A stretch of 64,000 bases of DNA from Amycolatopsis sp. 195334CR (GCF_017309385.1 NZ_JAFJMJ010000003.1:1-64000); one strand, 5' to 3'; shown: positions 47,309 to 56,747, counted from the stretch's first letter. Numbers and translations are program-made. The notes: generated by a model from the letters alone, not told the origin.

Positions 47309-48487
47309 ATGCGGTACCTACTGACCGGCGGCTCGGTGTTCGACGCCGCTTCCGGGGAAGTGAGCCGGGCCGACGTGGTGCTCGACGGCGACCGCATCGC
47401 CGCGGTGGGCACCGACCTCGACGGCGACGAGGCGGTCGACTGCACCGGCGGCCTGCTGGTGCCCGGCTTCATCGACTGCCACACCCACGTCGGCATGGCG
47501 CAGACCCTCGGCGGTGACCCGTACGGCCTGCCGCGCTCGGCCCGCGTGCTGTCCGCCGTCCCCGTGCTGCGCACGCTGCTCGGCCTCGGCATCACCACCG
47601 TGCGCGACGCCTGGGGCGCCGACGCCGGCCTGCGGCTGGCGGTGGAGCGCGGCTGGATCGACGGGCCGCGGGTGCTGATCAGCCTGCGCCAGACCGGCAC
47701 CACCGGCAGCATCGGCGACCACTGGGGCGCGGGCACCGGGCCGGTCGACTTCTTCGGCGACCCGTCCATGCCCGACCCGATCTTCGACGGACCGGACCAG
47801 GCCAGGGCGGTGGTCCGCCGGATGGTGCGCGCGGGCGCGGACTGGATCAAGCTCGCCGCCACCGGCTCGGTCGCCGCCGGGACCGGGGTGCACGACGTGC
47901 AGCTCACCGCCGAGGAACTGACCGCCGTCGTCGACGAGGCCGCGCGGCAGGGCGGCCGCCGGGTGATGGTGCACGCGCACGGCGCCCGGGCGGCGGAACT
48001 GGCCGCGCGGGCGGGTGCGGCCAGCGTCGAGCACGGCGTCTACCTGGACGAAGCCGCCGTGGCCGCGATGGCCGAGGCGGGCACGTGGTTCGTGCCGACG
48101 CTGTCCTGCACGCAGGAAGCCGAGGCGCCGGCCGAACGGGCCGAGGCGCACCGGGAGTCGGTGCGCCTCGCGCTGGCGGCCGGGGTGCCGATCGCGATGG
48201 GCACCGACAACCCGGTCAGCCCGCACACCCGTGCACTGCGGGAGATCCACCACCTCGCCGAGGCCGGGCTCGGCGCGGCCGGCGCGCTCCGCGCGTCCAC
48301 TTTGGACGCCGCCAAGCTGCTCGGGCTGGCCGCCGACCGGGGTGAGATCACCGAGCGCAAGCGCGCGGATCTGGTGCTGCTGGACGGAACCGGGCTGGAC
48401 ACCGAGGACCTGGCGAGCCGGGTCAGGGCGGTCTGGCACGACGGGAAGCCGGTCAGCGCCGTTTCCGGATCCGCCCGCCGGGCTTGA
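47309..48487 (+). CDS. Metal-dependent amidohydrolase (imidazolonepropionase/prolidase-like)
   Basis: This 392-aa TIM-barrel hydrolase has the metal ligands of subtype I: HxH in DCHTHVG, the carboxylated Lys candidate in WIKLAATG, then MVHAHG, VEHGVYL and the Asp in MGTDNP. It hydrolyses an amide or cyclic amide, not identified. Its 3' end overlaps by 35 bp the convergent membrane-protein gene. Confidence 0.88.
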   Translation: MRYLLTGGSVFDAASGEVSRADVVLDGDRIAAVGTDLDGDEAVDCTGGLLVPGFIDCHTHVGMAQTLGGDPYGLPRSARVLSAVPVLRTLLGLGITTVRDAWGADAGLRLAVERGWIDGPRVLISLRQTGTTGSIGDHWGAGTGPVDFFGDPSMPDPIFDGPDQARAVVRRMVRAGADWIKLAATGSVAAGTGVHDVQLTAEELTAVVDEAARQGGRRVMVHAHGARAAELAARAGAASVEHGVYLDEAAVAAMAEAGTWFVPTLSCTQEAEAPAERAEAHRESVRLALAAGVPIAMGTDNPVSPHTRALREIHHLAEAGLGAAGALRASTLDAAKLLGLAADRGEITERKRADLVLLDGTGLDTEDLASRVRAVWHDGKPVSAVSGSARRA

Positions 48488-48983
48488 ACGCGGTCATCAG
48501 CACGCAGGTCAGGTACATGCCCGACGAGACGAACCCGGCCGAAAGCAGCCCACCGGCGTACGCGCTGGTGTCGATCAGCTGACCGGACGGAGCGGCGGAG
48601 ACGGCCGCCGCCAGTTCGCCCAGCCCCGGCACCGAGGACAGCGGCGTGAGCACCACCGCGATCAGCGTGAGCACGAACTTGATCGCCACCCACCAGTGCC
48701 GGAACAGGCCCCACTTGGTGGCCAGCGACAACACCAGCCCGCTGGCGAAGGTGAGCAGGCTGACCGGGATGAGCAGGGTCTCGCCGACCATCGCCATGGC
48801 GGTGAAGGCGGCGTGCTGGCGGGTCGGGTCGGCGGTGGACAGGCCGCTGAGCAGGAGCACCAGGTTGGCCGCGGTGATGCCGAGCCAGCCGACCGAGGTG
48901 ACGATGTGGAGCGCCACCACGGACTTGCGCGCCCGTGGGCTGAGCCGGAACCGCGGGGCCCGGCTGGAAGTGGTGGTGTGCAT
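48453..48983 (-). CDS. Hypothetical membrane protein (DUF2269-like)
   Basis: This 176-aa protein has four helices: ALHIVTSVGWLGITAANLV, TLLIPVSLLTFASGLVL, a third at about 100-120 and the fourth at about 140-165. The first histidine-containing helix resembles DUF2269 proteins. Its function is unknown. Confidence 0.7.
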   Translation of the reverse strand: MHTTTSSRAPRFRLSPRARKSVVALHIVTSVGWLGITAANLVLLLSGLSTADPTRQHAAFTAMAMVGETLLIPVSLLTFASGLVLSLATKWGLFRHWWVAIKFVLTLIAVVLTPLSSVPGLGELAAAVSAAPSGQLIDTSAYAGGLLSAGFVSSGMYLTCVLMTAFKPGGRIRKRR

Positions 48984-49051
48984 GGGAAAAGTCTGCGGAG
49001 CGCGGGCCGTCGTGTCGTCGGCCCACGTCGGGCTTGTCCGCCTGCGCCCGG

Positions 49052-49094
49052 CCCGGTACGCACGCCGCCGGGGTACGGCGGAGGGCGTACCGGG
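49052..49094 (-). terminator. Hairpin after the whiB gene
   Basis: CCCGGTACGC (49052-49061) pairs with GCGTACCGGG (49085-49094). An inner pair CGCCG/CGGCG gives a long GC stem, downstream of whiB in its direction of transcription. Confidence 0.6.
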
Positions 49095-49106
49095 TCCGTG
49101 GCGGGC

Positions 49107-49373
49107 TCAGGCGGCCTGCGGTGACGAGGCGCGCTTGAGCGCCCGCCGTTCGCGTTCCGTGGCGCCGCCGAAGATGCCGTGGTCCAGGCCGTTGTCCATG
49201 GCGTAGTCCAGGCACCGCGCCCGCACCGGGCAGCCGGCGCAGACGGCCTTGGCCCGCTCCGCCTGCCGGGCACCGGGGCCCACGTCGGAGAGCGGGAAGA
49301 ACAGTTCGGGGTCGTGGTCGCCGCAGGCGGCCAGTTCGGTCCAGTTGTCGTAGTACACGCTGTCGAAGTCCAT
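49107..49373 (-). CDS. WhiB-family iron-sulfur transcriptional regulator
   Basis: This 88-aa protein has four Cys ligands for a [4Fe-4S] cluster: ELAACGDHDPE, then CAGCPVRARCLDYA. The GIFGGATERERR turn is followed by a basic tail. WhiB proteins bind sigma-factor region 4 and respond to redox or NO; the nos gene is 3.4 kb away. The ATG at 49373 is chosen since the domain starts at once and GGGGGCGG precedes it. Confidence 0.92.
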   Translation of the reverse strand: MDFDSVYYDNWTELAACGDHDPELFFPLSDVGPGARQAERAKAVCAGCPVRARCLDYAMDNGLDHGIFGGATERERRALKRASSPQAA

Positions 49374-49508
49374 GGTGAAGCCGCCCCCTTCCAGGCGGTG
49401 GAGTACAACTCGGTGGGTCATGATTCTGCGGGACGAGGGCAGCACGGCGCGCGCCATTTTCGGCGGCCGTGCTGGGGAACACCGCGTCCAACAGCAGCGG
49501 GCCGGGAG

Positions 49509-52028
49509 TTATTCCCCGGCCAGCAGGCGGCGGTCGCGGACCCGGCGTTTGCGCATCGCGCTGGCCACGTGCGCCTCGACCGTGCGGATCGACAGGAACA
49601 GCGATTCGGCGATCTGGCGATTGGTCAGCCCGCGCCCGGCCAGTTCGGCGACCGATTTCTCCCGCGGCGACAACGCCTGCCCGTAACCGCGTCTCCCCCG
49701 CCGGTGCGGAATGCGGTATCCGTTGCGGCGCAAGGTTTCCGCGCAGCGCGCGGCGTCCCAGGAAGCACCGAGCGCGGTGTATCCGGCGGCCGTGCGCGCG
49801 AGCGGTTTTTCGTCACCGGAACGCAGCCGCAGTTCCGCGAACGCCTCGGCCGCGCGCAGGGCGGAATACGGCCGCCCCAGTGCGCGGTAACCGTCGATCG
49901 CCGCGGTGAATTCGGTTTCACTCCGGTGGAGCATTCCGGCGGTCAAGTGCGCGGCAGCCGTCACCAGCGGGGCGTCCAGGTCCGCGAAACCCGCGCGGAA
50001 TTCGCTGAGTAATCGGTCGGCTTCATCGAGTTCACGCACGGCCAGTGGCACCAGGTCGGCGGCCCACACCCAGAGGTCCTGCTTGCGGATCGCGGCCAGC
50101 AGATCGGTCAGCGGTTCCGGTTCGATCCTGGCCAGGGCGGTCCGCGCGGCCAGCAGCATCGGCATGGACAGGTCCGCCGCGGCGACCTCCGCCACCGCGC
50201 GCAGTTCGTGGCGCGCGGTCACCAGGTCGCCCTTCGCCAGCGCCAGTTCCCCCAGCACCAGCCGCGCTTCGGCGTCCAGCTCGGGCAGGCGCCAGGCGTC
50301 GGCGCGGACCACCTCGGCGCGGTCGGCCAGGCCCGCCCAGTCCCCCGCGGCGAAGTCGGCACGCAGCCGGGTGCCCGCCATCACCACGTCGAGGTACTCG
50401 TCCTCGTCCGACAGCGCCCGCGCGCGGGTGAGCATGCGGCGCGCGTCCTCCGGATGGCCCAGCCAGGCCGCCGCGTCGGCGAAGTTGACCGCTCCCCTGG
50501 ACAGTTGCGCGGGCACGCCCGGCTCGGCGAGCACCTTCTCCGCCGCCGCGCGGCCACCGGGATCGCCCGCGAACAGCAGGACGGTCGCGTGGTTGACGCG
50601 GACCGCCGTGCGCACCTCCAGGTCGTCCACGTGGTCGAGCAGGGCGAGCGCCCGGCCGGCCCATTTCCGCCGGTCCGCGACGGCTTCGGTGCCATCCCCG
50701 GCCACCGCCAGCGCGGCCATCGCCCGTGCGGCGAGGTCCGGGCGGGGCGCCAGTTCCCCGGCCGCCAGGGTGAGCTGGTGGCGGCCCGCGGTCCGGTCGC
50801 AGCCCTGCTGGCACAACAGCATCGCCAGGGCGAGCCGGATCTCCCCGCGCTGCACCGGGGTGAAGTCCTCGGTGAGCAACGCCTGCAACGCCTTGATCGC
50901 GACGTCGTGCCTGCTGCCGTGCGCGGCGACCCGCCCGAGCAGCGTGGCCAGGCGCAGCCGGTCAGCCTGGGCCAGTCCCGGCGCGGCGAGCGCGCCGGCG
51001 AGCAGGTCGACCACCGCGTCGCCCTCGCCGGTGCGGTGGGCCTGCTCCCCCGCCGCGAGCGCGTACCGCACCCAGTCGCGCACGCGCCCGGCCTCACGGC
51101 TGTGGTGCGCCAGGCGCAACGCGGGCGCCGGATCGGCCGAAGCGAGCGCGTCGGCGGCGGCGCGGTGCACGGCACGGCGTTCGGCGGGGCCGAGCAGTTC
51201 CTCGATGGCGCGGGACGCGAGGGCGTGCCGGGTGGAGAACCGGCCGGGGCCGGTCGTCACCAGCAGCCCGGCGTCGAGCGCTTCGTCGACCGCTTCCGGT
51301 GCGCCGAGCAGCGATTCCTCCACCGGTACCGCGAAAACCGCCGCCGCGACCACCGCCGCGCGGGCCGGCGCGGAAACCTGGCCCAGCCGCTGGGCGAACG
51401 ACCCGCGCAACGCCACCGAGGGCTGGAGGTCGCCGAACAACGCGGTGGAATCGGGCAGTGCGCGCACCACTTCCTCGATGACGAAGGGAACTCCGCCGGT
51501 CAGCGCGTGGAGCCGGTCGGCGAAGGCCGCCGAAACCGCGCGGACACCCAGGTGCGCGGCGGCCAGTTCCGCCGCTTCGGCGCGGTTCAGCGGCCGCAGT
51601 TCGATCTCCACCGCCGTCGGCGCACCGGCGGCGAGATCGATCGGCCGCGTTTCCTGGGGCCGGTAGGTGAGCACCACCCGCAGCCCCGGCGGGAGGCGCG
51701 GGCAGAGGTAGCGCAGGAACTCCCAGGTGGCGTTGTCCGCCCAGTGCAGGTCTTCGATGACCAGCGTCGCCGGTCCGGCGTCGTCGAGTAGTTTGCGCAA
51801 CGCCGGGAATCCCCCGGCCAGGCCCAGTGCCTCGACCACCGGGCCGAGCGGGAGCGGTTCGCGCAGCGGCGAGCAACGACCGACGAACTTCTGCCCCGGC
51901 AGGCCGCCGACCAGCCGGGTCTTGCCGATGCCCGCCTCCCCGCCGACGAGGATCAGCGCGGGTGCGGAAACGGCGGCGAGCGCGGCCAGTTCGTCGGCGC
52001 GCCCCACCGTGGCGATCTGCTCGGTCAC
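49509..52028 (-). CDS. LAL-type regulator: AAA ATPase with C-terminal LuxR helix-turn-helix
   Basis: This 839-aa protein has Walker A GGEAGIGKTRLV (residues about 29-40), Walker B LVIEDLHWAD, a long helical-repeat region and a LuxR HTH at about 780-830 (LSPREKSVAELAGRGLTNRQI). LAL regulators activate secondary metabolism or sugar genes. GTG with AAGGAG 7 nt ahead. It is divergent from an exported intradiol dioxygenase and is likely to control it. Confidence 0.9.
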   Translation of the reverse strand: MTEQIATVGRADELAALAAVSAPALILVGGEAGIGKTRLVGGLPGQKFVGRCSPLREPLPLGPVVEALGLAGGFPALRKLLDDAGPATLVIEDLHWADNATWEFLRYLCPRLPPGLRVVLTYRPQETRPIDLAAGAPTAVEIELRPLNRAEAAELAAAHLGVRAVSAAFADRLHALTGGVPFVIEEVVRALPDSTALFGDLQPSVALRGSFAQRLGQVSAPARAAVVAAAVFAVPVEESLLGAPEAVDEALDAGLLVTTGPGRFSTRHALASRAIEELLGPAERRAVHRAAADALASADPAPALRLAHHSREAGRVRDWVRYALAAGEQAHRTGEGDAVVDLLAGALAAPGLAQADRLRLATLLGRVAAHGSRHDVAIKALQALLTEDFTPVQRGEIRLALAMLLCQQGCDRTAGRHQLTLAAGELAPRPDLAARAMAALAVAGDGTEAVADRRKWAGRALALLDHVDDLEVRTAVRVNHATVLLFAGDPGGRAAAEKVLAEPGVPAQLSRGAVNFADAAAWLGHPEDARRMLTRARALSDEDEYLDVVMAGTRLRADFAAGDWAGLADRAEVVRADAWRLPELDAEARLVLGELALAKGDLVTARHELRAVAEVAAADLSMPMLLAARTALARIEPEPLTDLLAAIRKQDLWVWAADLVPLAVRELDEADRLLSEFRAGFADLDAPLVTAAAHLTAGMLHRSETEFTAAIDGYRALGRPYSALRAAEAFAELRLRSGDEKPLARTAAGYTALGASWDAARCAETLRRNGYRIPHRRGRRGYGQALSPREKSVAELAGRGLTNRQIAESLFLSIRTVEAHVASAMRKRRVRDRRLLAGE

Positions 52029-52063
52029 CTTCGGCTCCTTCGCGGAAGACGGACATTTAAGTC

Positions 52064-52075
52064 CGTAGCGCTACG
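52064..52075. promoter_or_regulatory. Perfect 12-bp palindrome between the LAL gene and dioxygenase gene
   Basis: CGTAGCGCTACG lies in the divergent spacer, partly overlapped by a second inverted repeat (GGACATTTAAGTCC, 52051-52064). It is a candidate operator for the LuxR domain. Confidence 0.5.
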
Positions 52076-52142
52076 CATTGCAACGGTTCCGTTCCGTCCT
52101 GCATGGTCTAAACCACTCGCGAACCCACAAGGAGACCCCGCG

Positions 52143-52790
52143 ATGACCGACGACTCGAACACTGACGAAACCCCGGAGAACGGGATTTCGCGCAAGCGCG
52201 CCCTGCAGCTCGGCCTGCTCGCCGTCCCGGCGGCCGCCGCGCTGGGGGCCGCGATGCCCACCGCGCAGTCCGAAGCCGTACCGCAGAACCTGGAACCGAC
52301 CCCGGAGTGCGACGACGGCGACGCCCCCACCATCCCGCAGATGGAGGGGCCCTACTTCAAGCCGAACTCGCCCCAGCGCACCACGCTGGTGACCCCGCAG
52401 ACGCCGGGCATCCGGCTGCTGGTCACCGGGTACGTGTTCACCCGGTCCTGCGCGCCGGTGGCGCAGGCGCTGCTGGACTTCTGGCAGGCCAACAGCCAGG
52501 GCGGCTACGACAACGTCGGCTACAACTTCCGCGGGCACCAGTTCACCGGGCCCGACGGCAAGTTCACCCTGTCCACCATCGTGCCGGGGCTCTACCCGGG
52601 CCGCACCCGCCACCTGCACGTGAAGGTGCAGGCCCCGAACCGGCCGATCCTGACCACGCAGTTGTACTTCCCGAACGAACCCCGCAACAACACCGACCCG
52701 ATCTTCGACCCGCGGTTGCTGATGACCGTGCGGAACACCCCCACGGGCGGCCGGGAGGCGACCTTCGACTTCGTGCTGAACTTCGGCTGA
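52143..52790 (+). CDS. Exported intradiol ring-cleavage dioxygenase-like protein
   Basis: This 215-aa protein has an export signal (SRKRALQLGLLAVPAAAALG; lysine replaces the first Tat arginine, so the route is uncertain). A dioxygenase_C domain follows. Iron ligands are Tyr in NVGYNFRGHQF, Tyr in LYPGRTRHLHVKV and the two His of RHLHV. It may cleave catechols outside the cell. It is divergent from the LAL regulator. Confidence 0.85.
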   Translation: MTDDSNTDETPENGISRKRALQLGLLAVPAAAALGAAMPTAQSEAVPQNLEPTPECDDGDAPTIPQMEGPYFKPNSPQRTTLVTPQTPGIRLLVTGYVFTRSCAPVAQALLDFWQANSQGGYDNVGYNFRGHQFTGPDGKFTLSTIVPGLYPGRTRHLHVKVQAPNRPILTTQLYFPNEPRNNTDPIFDPRLLMTVRNTPTGGREATFDFVLNFG

Positions 52791-52909
52791 AGCTCGAGGT
52801 CCCCGCCGGTCAGGTGCGGCGGAACTCCCGATCGGCGGTGGCCCCGGAGCGGTCGTGGCAGAGGACGGCCCCTTCGTGCCGAACCGGAGTCTGCCCCGCA
52901 CCGCGGGGG

Positions 52910-52939
52910 AAGGCCGGGACCAATGACGGTCCCGGCCTT
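52910..52939 (+). terminator. Rho-independent terminator
   Basis: AAGGCCGGGACC (52910-52921) is exactly complementary to GGTCCCGGCCTT (52928-52939), with a 6-nt loop and CTTTCT after it. It lies 120 bp after the dioxygenase stop and before the ABC genes. Confidence 0.85.
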
Positions 52940-53029
52940 CTTTCTGCCGTTCTACGTCGGGGTGCGTAGTCTCCGGTGCCGCCTCGCGCGGGACGCGGTG
53001 ACCACGGCGCGGCGCGCACGCTCTGGGGC

Positions 53030-53926
53030 ATGAACCTCCCGGTGGAAATCCGCGAACTCTCCAAGCGCTACGGCGACGTGCTAGCCGTGGACGGGCTGAG
53101 CCTGACCGTGCGGCCAGGCGAGGTCTACGGTTTCCTCGGCCCGAACGGGGCCGGGAAGACCACGACGTTGCGCATGCTGCTCGGCCTGCTGCGCCCGACT
53201 TCGGGGCAGGTCCGCCTGTTCGGCTCGCCGCCGGGCGACCTGTCGGCGGTGGGCGCGCTGATCGAGTCGCCCGCGTTCTACCCGTACCTGTCCGGCCGCG
53301 AGAACCTCCGGGTGCTGGCGCGCTACACCGGTGCCGGGGTGGAGCGCGTCGACGCGGTGCTGGACACCGTCGATCTGCTGGCGCGGGGTGGTGACCGGTA
53401 CTCGTCGTACTCGCTGGGCATGAAGCAGCGGCTCGGTGTGGCGGCGGCGCTGCTCAAGGATCCGCGCCTGCTGGTGCTGGACGAGCCCACGAACGGCCTC
53501 GATCCGGCGGGCATGGCCGGCATGCGGACGCTGATCCGCGAGCTGGGCGCCAGCGGGCGGACGGTGTTGCTGTCGAGTCACCTGCTCGGTGAGGTGCAGC
53601 AGATCTGCGACCGCGTCGGCGTGGTTTCGCACGGGCGGCTGGTCGCGGAGAACACCGTGGCCGAACTGCGCGGGGCTTCGGTGCTGCGCGTGGTGGCGGA
53701 TCCCTTGCCGCGGGCCGCTTCGGTCGCGGCCGGGTTGATCGGCGAGGCGCAGGTCGTGGTGCGGGACGGCGCTCTGGAACTGGCGCTGGCCCCGGAAAAA
53801 GCGGCGTGGCTCAACAGCGAACTGGTCGCCGCGGGCGTCGGCGTCAGCGAATTGCGGGTCGCGGAACGCGATCTGGAACAGGTCTTCTTCGAACTCACCC
53901 AAGGCGGCGACGATGTTGTGGCGTAG
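53030..53926 (+). CDS. ABC transporter ATPase
   Basis: This 298-aa protein has Walker A GPNGAGKTTTLRML, signature YSLGMKQRLGVAAALL, Walker B LLVLDEPTNGLDP and the H-loop LLSSHLL. The C-terminal ~90 residues form a DUF4162-like extension found in drug or bacitracin exporters. It overlaps the permease gene by 14 bp. Confidence 0.92.
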   Translation: MNLPVEIRELSKRYGDVLAVDGLSLTVRPGEVYGFLGPNGAGKTTTLRMLLGLLRPTSGQVRLFGSPPGDLSAVGALIESPAFYPYLSGRENLRVLARYTGAGVERVDAVLDTVDLLARGGDRYSSYSLGMKQRLGVAAALLKDPRLLVLDEPTNGLDPAGMAGMRTLIRELGASGRTVLLSSHLLGEVQQICDRVGVVSHGRLVAENTVAELRGASVLRVVADPLPRAASVAAGLIGEAQVVVRDGALELALAPEKAAWLNSELVAAGVGVSELRVAERDLEQVFFELTQGGDDVVA

Positions 53927-54740
53927 CACGAGCGCGGAACTGACCAAGTTGACGCGGCGACCGGCGAACTGGCTGATGCTGGCGGTCGGAACCGCGTTGG
54001 GCCTGACGTTCACGTACCTGCTGCCCCTGGCGGGCGCGGCGGGCGCGTCGAGTGGCGCCCCGAACAGCGACCGGGGCCTCGCCTCGACGTTCCCGGACCA
54101 GCTGGTGGGCAACTCGATCGGCGGCCTGCCGGTGTTCCTGGGTGCCATAGCTTTGGTGATCGGCGTGCTGGCGGTGGGTGGCGAATACGGTTGGGGCACT
54201 TGGAAGACGGTCCTCACCCAGGGCCCTTCACGGCTCACGGTGTACGGCGGGAAGCTCTTCGCACTGGCGTTCGCGATGCTGGCGCTGGTCGTGGCGATCT
54301 TTGCGTGCGGGGCGTTGGTGAGCGCTGTCATCGCTCTTTCGGAAGGCGTGCCGCTGTCGTGGCCCTCGGTGGGTTCCGTGGTTGTCGGTGTTGGCGCGGG
54401 CTGGCTGATCGCCTGCACCTGGGCGGCTTTCGGCGTGTTGCTGGCGATCGCCATGCGGGGCGTGGCTCTGCCGATGGGCCTCGGTTTGGTGTGGCTGCTG
54501 GTGGTGCAGAACTTATTGATCGGCGTGGCGGCGCCCCTGGTGAGCTGGGTGGAGGACCTCCAACTGGGCCTGCCGGGGTCGAATGCCGGGTCGCTGGTGG
54601 CTTCCCTGGGCGCCTCGACGCAGTCCCCGGGGGTGGCGGAACTTACCGGCCCGGTGCAGGCGGCTTTGGTGGTTTTCGCATACCTGATCGCCTTCACCGG
54701 CCTGGGCGGCTGGCTCCTCCACCGCCGAGACGTCATCTGA
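53913..54740 (+). CDS. ABC transporter permease
   Basis: This 275-aa protein has six predicted helices (first at about 20-40, last at about 245-265). A large loop between helices 1 and 2 holds VGNSIGGLP. It belongs to the ABC-2 type, partner of the ATPase at 53030. It probably exports a peptide or lipid-like toxic compound. Confidence 0.88.
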   Translation: MLWRSTSAELTKLTRRPANWLMLAVGTALGLTFTYLLPLAGAAGASSGAPNSDRGLASTFPDQLVGNSIGGLPVFLGAIALVIGVLAVGGEYGWGTWKTVLTQGPSRLTVYGGKLFALAFAMLALVVAIFACGALVSAVIALSEGVPLSWPSVGSVVVGVGAGWLIACTWAAFGVLLAIAMRGVALPMGLGLVWLLVVQNLLIGVAAPLVSWVEDLQLGLPGSNAGSLVASLGASTQSPGVAELTGPVQAALVVFAYLIAFTGLGGWLLHRRDVI

Positions 54741-54768
54741 AACGGCGCCGATGCCGCATACTCGGCAC

Positions 54769-55008
54769 ATGGACGAGCGTCGTCACGCGGATGTGGTCAC
54801 TGTCCCGGACGTCGTGGGCATGACCGTGCGGGATGGCCGCAGGGTGGCGACCGAGGCCGGGGTCGCGCTGGCGCAGCCGGATCCGGACGGGCCGCCGCTC
54901 GGCGCGCTGACCTGGCCCGGTGTCTGGGTGATCACCGCACAGGACCCGCCACCGGGCAGCCAGTTGTACCGCTGGGACAGCGTGCGGGTCTGGTTCCGCC
55001 GCGGTTGA
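54769..55008 (+). CDS. Single-PASTA-domain small protein
   Basis: This 79-aa protein holds one PASTA domain (VTVPDVVGMTVRDGRRVATEA, ending SVRVWF). PASTA domains bind peptidoglycan stems in kinases and penicillin-binding proteins, but here there is no membrane helix or signal. An ATG at 54751 would add six residues. Confidence 0.75.
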   Translation: MDERRHADVVTVPDVVGMTVRDGRRVATEAGVALAQPDPDGPPLGALTWPGVWVITAQDPPPGSQLYRWDSVRVWFRRG

Positions 55009-55026
55009 TCCGCCACCGGTGCGGGC

Positions 55027-55389
55027 TCAGGAGAGACAGCGCAGCCACACCACCCGCGGCCCGCCGGGGCCTTCGTGCGGCTCGGCGTCCACGATGCCGA
55101 GCCGCACCCGGGTTTTCTTGGTGGTGTCGGTGCCCACGCACGTCGGGCCGCCGGTCCCGTCGTGCCAGAGGTTGGTGTGGTCGGCCCAGTAGGCACCCAC
55201 CACGATGTAGGAGTTGCCCTCGCGTGAGTCATCGCTGTCGTGCAGGGAAATCGTGGTGCCCGCCGCGTCCGGCATCGCCCAGCCTTCGATGACCTCGGGT
55301 GTGGCGGTGTGCCGGTTCACGCCCCACCAGACCCCGAACGCGACCACCGCGACCAGCCCCACCAACACCGGCGCCATGAATCGCCTCAT
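55027..55389 (-). CDS. Membrane-anchored hypothetical protein
   Basis: This 120-aa protein has one N-terminal helix (VLVGLVAVVAFGVWWGV) and an extracytoplasmic part with two Cys (GPTCVG, LRCLS) that could pair. Its function is unknown. Confidence 0.65.
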   Translation of the reverse strand: MRRFMAPVLVGLVAVVAFGVWWGVNRHTATPEVIEGWAMPDAAGTTISLHDSDDSREGNSYIVVGAYWADHTNLWHDGTGGPTCVGTDTTKKTRVRLGIVDAEPHEGPGGPRVVWLRCLS

Positions 55390-55420
55390 GACCCACCCCC
55401 TCGCATCACGAGAGATCAGA

Positions 55421-56575
55421 TCAGAGACCCAGCGCTCCGACAAGCAGGGCGGCCACCGCATCCCGGTGTTCCCGTGTGTCCTCCCATCGCAGGCGCCGGC
55501 CCGCTTCGACGACCACGCCGAAACCCGCGTGCACCAGTACCCGCGCTTGCCGCGAATCCAGGTCCGGGCGGGCCGAGCGCAGGTGCTGTTCCCAGATCGC
55601 GATGTGCTCGCGCTGCGCGGTGACCAACGGGCGCCGCAGGTTCGCCGGGAGACCCACCAACTCGGCATTCGCGACGCTGGTCAGGGCCGTGTGCTCGAAG
55701 CTGTAGGCGACGTACGTCGCGCTCAGGGTGGCGACTGCTTCGTGGGGATCGCTTACGTCACCCAGGTTTTGCTCCACCGCTTGCGCGAGCAGCGCCGCCG
55801 CCTGGAGGCACGCGGCGGCCAGGATGTCCGCCTTGCCAGGGAAGTACCGGTACAACGCAGACGGGACCAGCCCCACCGCTTCGGCGATCTTCGCGTTGGT
55901 GACGTTCGTGAAGCCGTCCTGTTCGAACAAAGTTATCGCGGCTTCGAGGATTTCCGAACGCCGGGTGCGGGCGGTGGGCCTGGCGGGCAGGTCGACAAAG
56001 CGGCCGCCGACAAGCGGGTTGGTGGCGAGCACCCGGGTCGCGGACGCGACCAGCAACTCCTCCAGGCGCCGCTGGGCGATGGACACGCGGTGCATCGTGA
56101 TCGAGCCGATCGCGCCGAGGGCGGCCGCCGCACGGAGGTCCTCCTCCGGCAAGGGGTGCTCGGCCCGCGCCGCCTCCCTGACGCGCTCGACGATGTGCCT
56201 GAACTTCGCCGCCAGCACGTGCCGGTCGTCCCGGTCCAGGAAGCGCGACTCCCACCGGTACAGCCCGCTCGAAGCGCGGTGGGTCAGGGTGAGCCGGGTC
56301 GCCGCGGTGAGCACCTCGGCCAGCGCCCCCTCCGGCGGCACCTCGTCGATCGCGGCCGCCAGCCGGTCCACCATCAGGTTCGCGCACTCGGCGAACAACG
56401 CGTACTTGTTCGGGAAGTGCCGGTACAGCGCCGCCGCGGTGATGCCCACGCCGGCGGCGATCTCCTCCATGGACGCCGCGTGGTACCCGCGCTCGCTGAA
56501 CACCCGGCCCGCCGCCTCGACGATCAGCTGCCTGCGGTTGCGCGGCCGGACGGCCGCCGCCGACTCCGCGGTCAC
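55421..56575 (-). CDS. Regulator with two fused TetR halves
   Basis: This 384-aa protein has two TetR_N helix-turn-helix domains. The first is at residues about 15-65 (MEEIAAGVGITAAALYRHFP) and the second at about 207-257 (NAKIAEAVGLVPSALYRYFP). Each is followed by a helical ligand domain, giving a pseudo-dimer in a single chain. It is divergent from an acyl-CoA synthetase gene, which it may repress. Acyl-CoA is a plausible effector. Confidence 0.9.
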   Translation of the reverse strand: MTAESAAAVRPRNRRQLIVEAAGRVFSERGYHAASMEEIAAGVGITAAALYRHFPNKYALFAECANLMVDRLAAAIDEVPPEGALAEVLTAATRLTLTHRASSGLYRWESRFLDRDDRHVLAAKFRHIVERVREAARAEHPLPEEDLRAAAALGAIGSITMHRVSIAQRRLEELLVASATRVLATNPLVGGRFVDLPARPTARTRRSEILEAAITLFEQDGFTNVTNAKIAEAVGLVPSALYRYFPGKADILAAACLQAAALLAQAVEQNLGDVSDPHEAVATLSATYVAYSFEHTALTSVANAELVGLPANLRRPLVTAQREHIAIWEQHLRSARPDLDSRQARVLVHAGFGVVVEAGRRLRWEDTREHRDAVAALLVGALGL

Positions 56576-56747
56576 TGCGGCACCCGGGCGGACGGACGCG
56601 GGAACGAAGCCATAAGCCAGTCAACCACGACCGGCGCGGTGGCGGGCGAGCGGCGGGCGCCGTGTGATTCTCGATTAACTTAGTGCTTCTCAACCGGGGA
56701 TCCACCAGGCATAATGGCGCCACTCGAACCAACCCAAGGAGTGGCCG

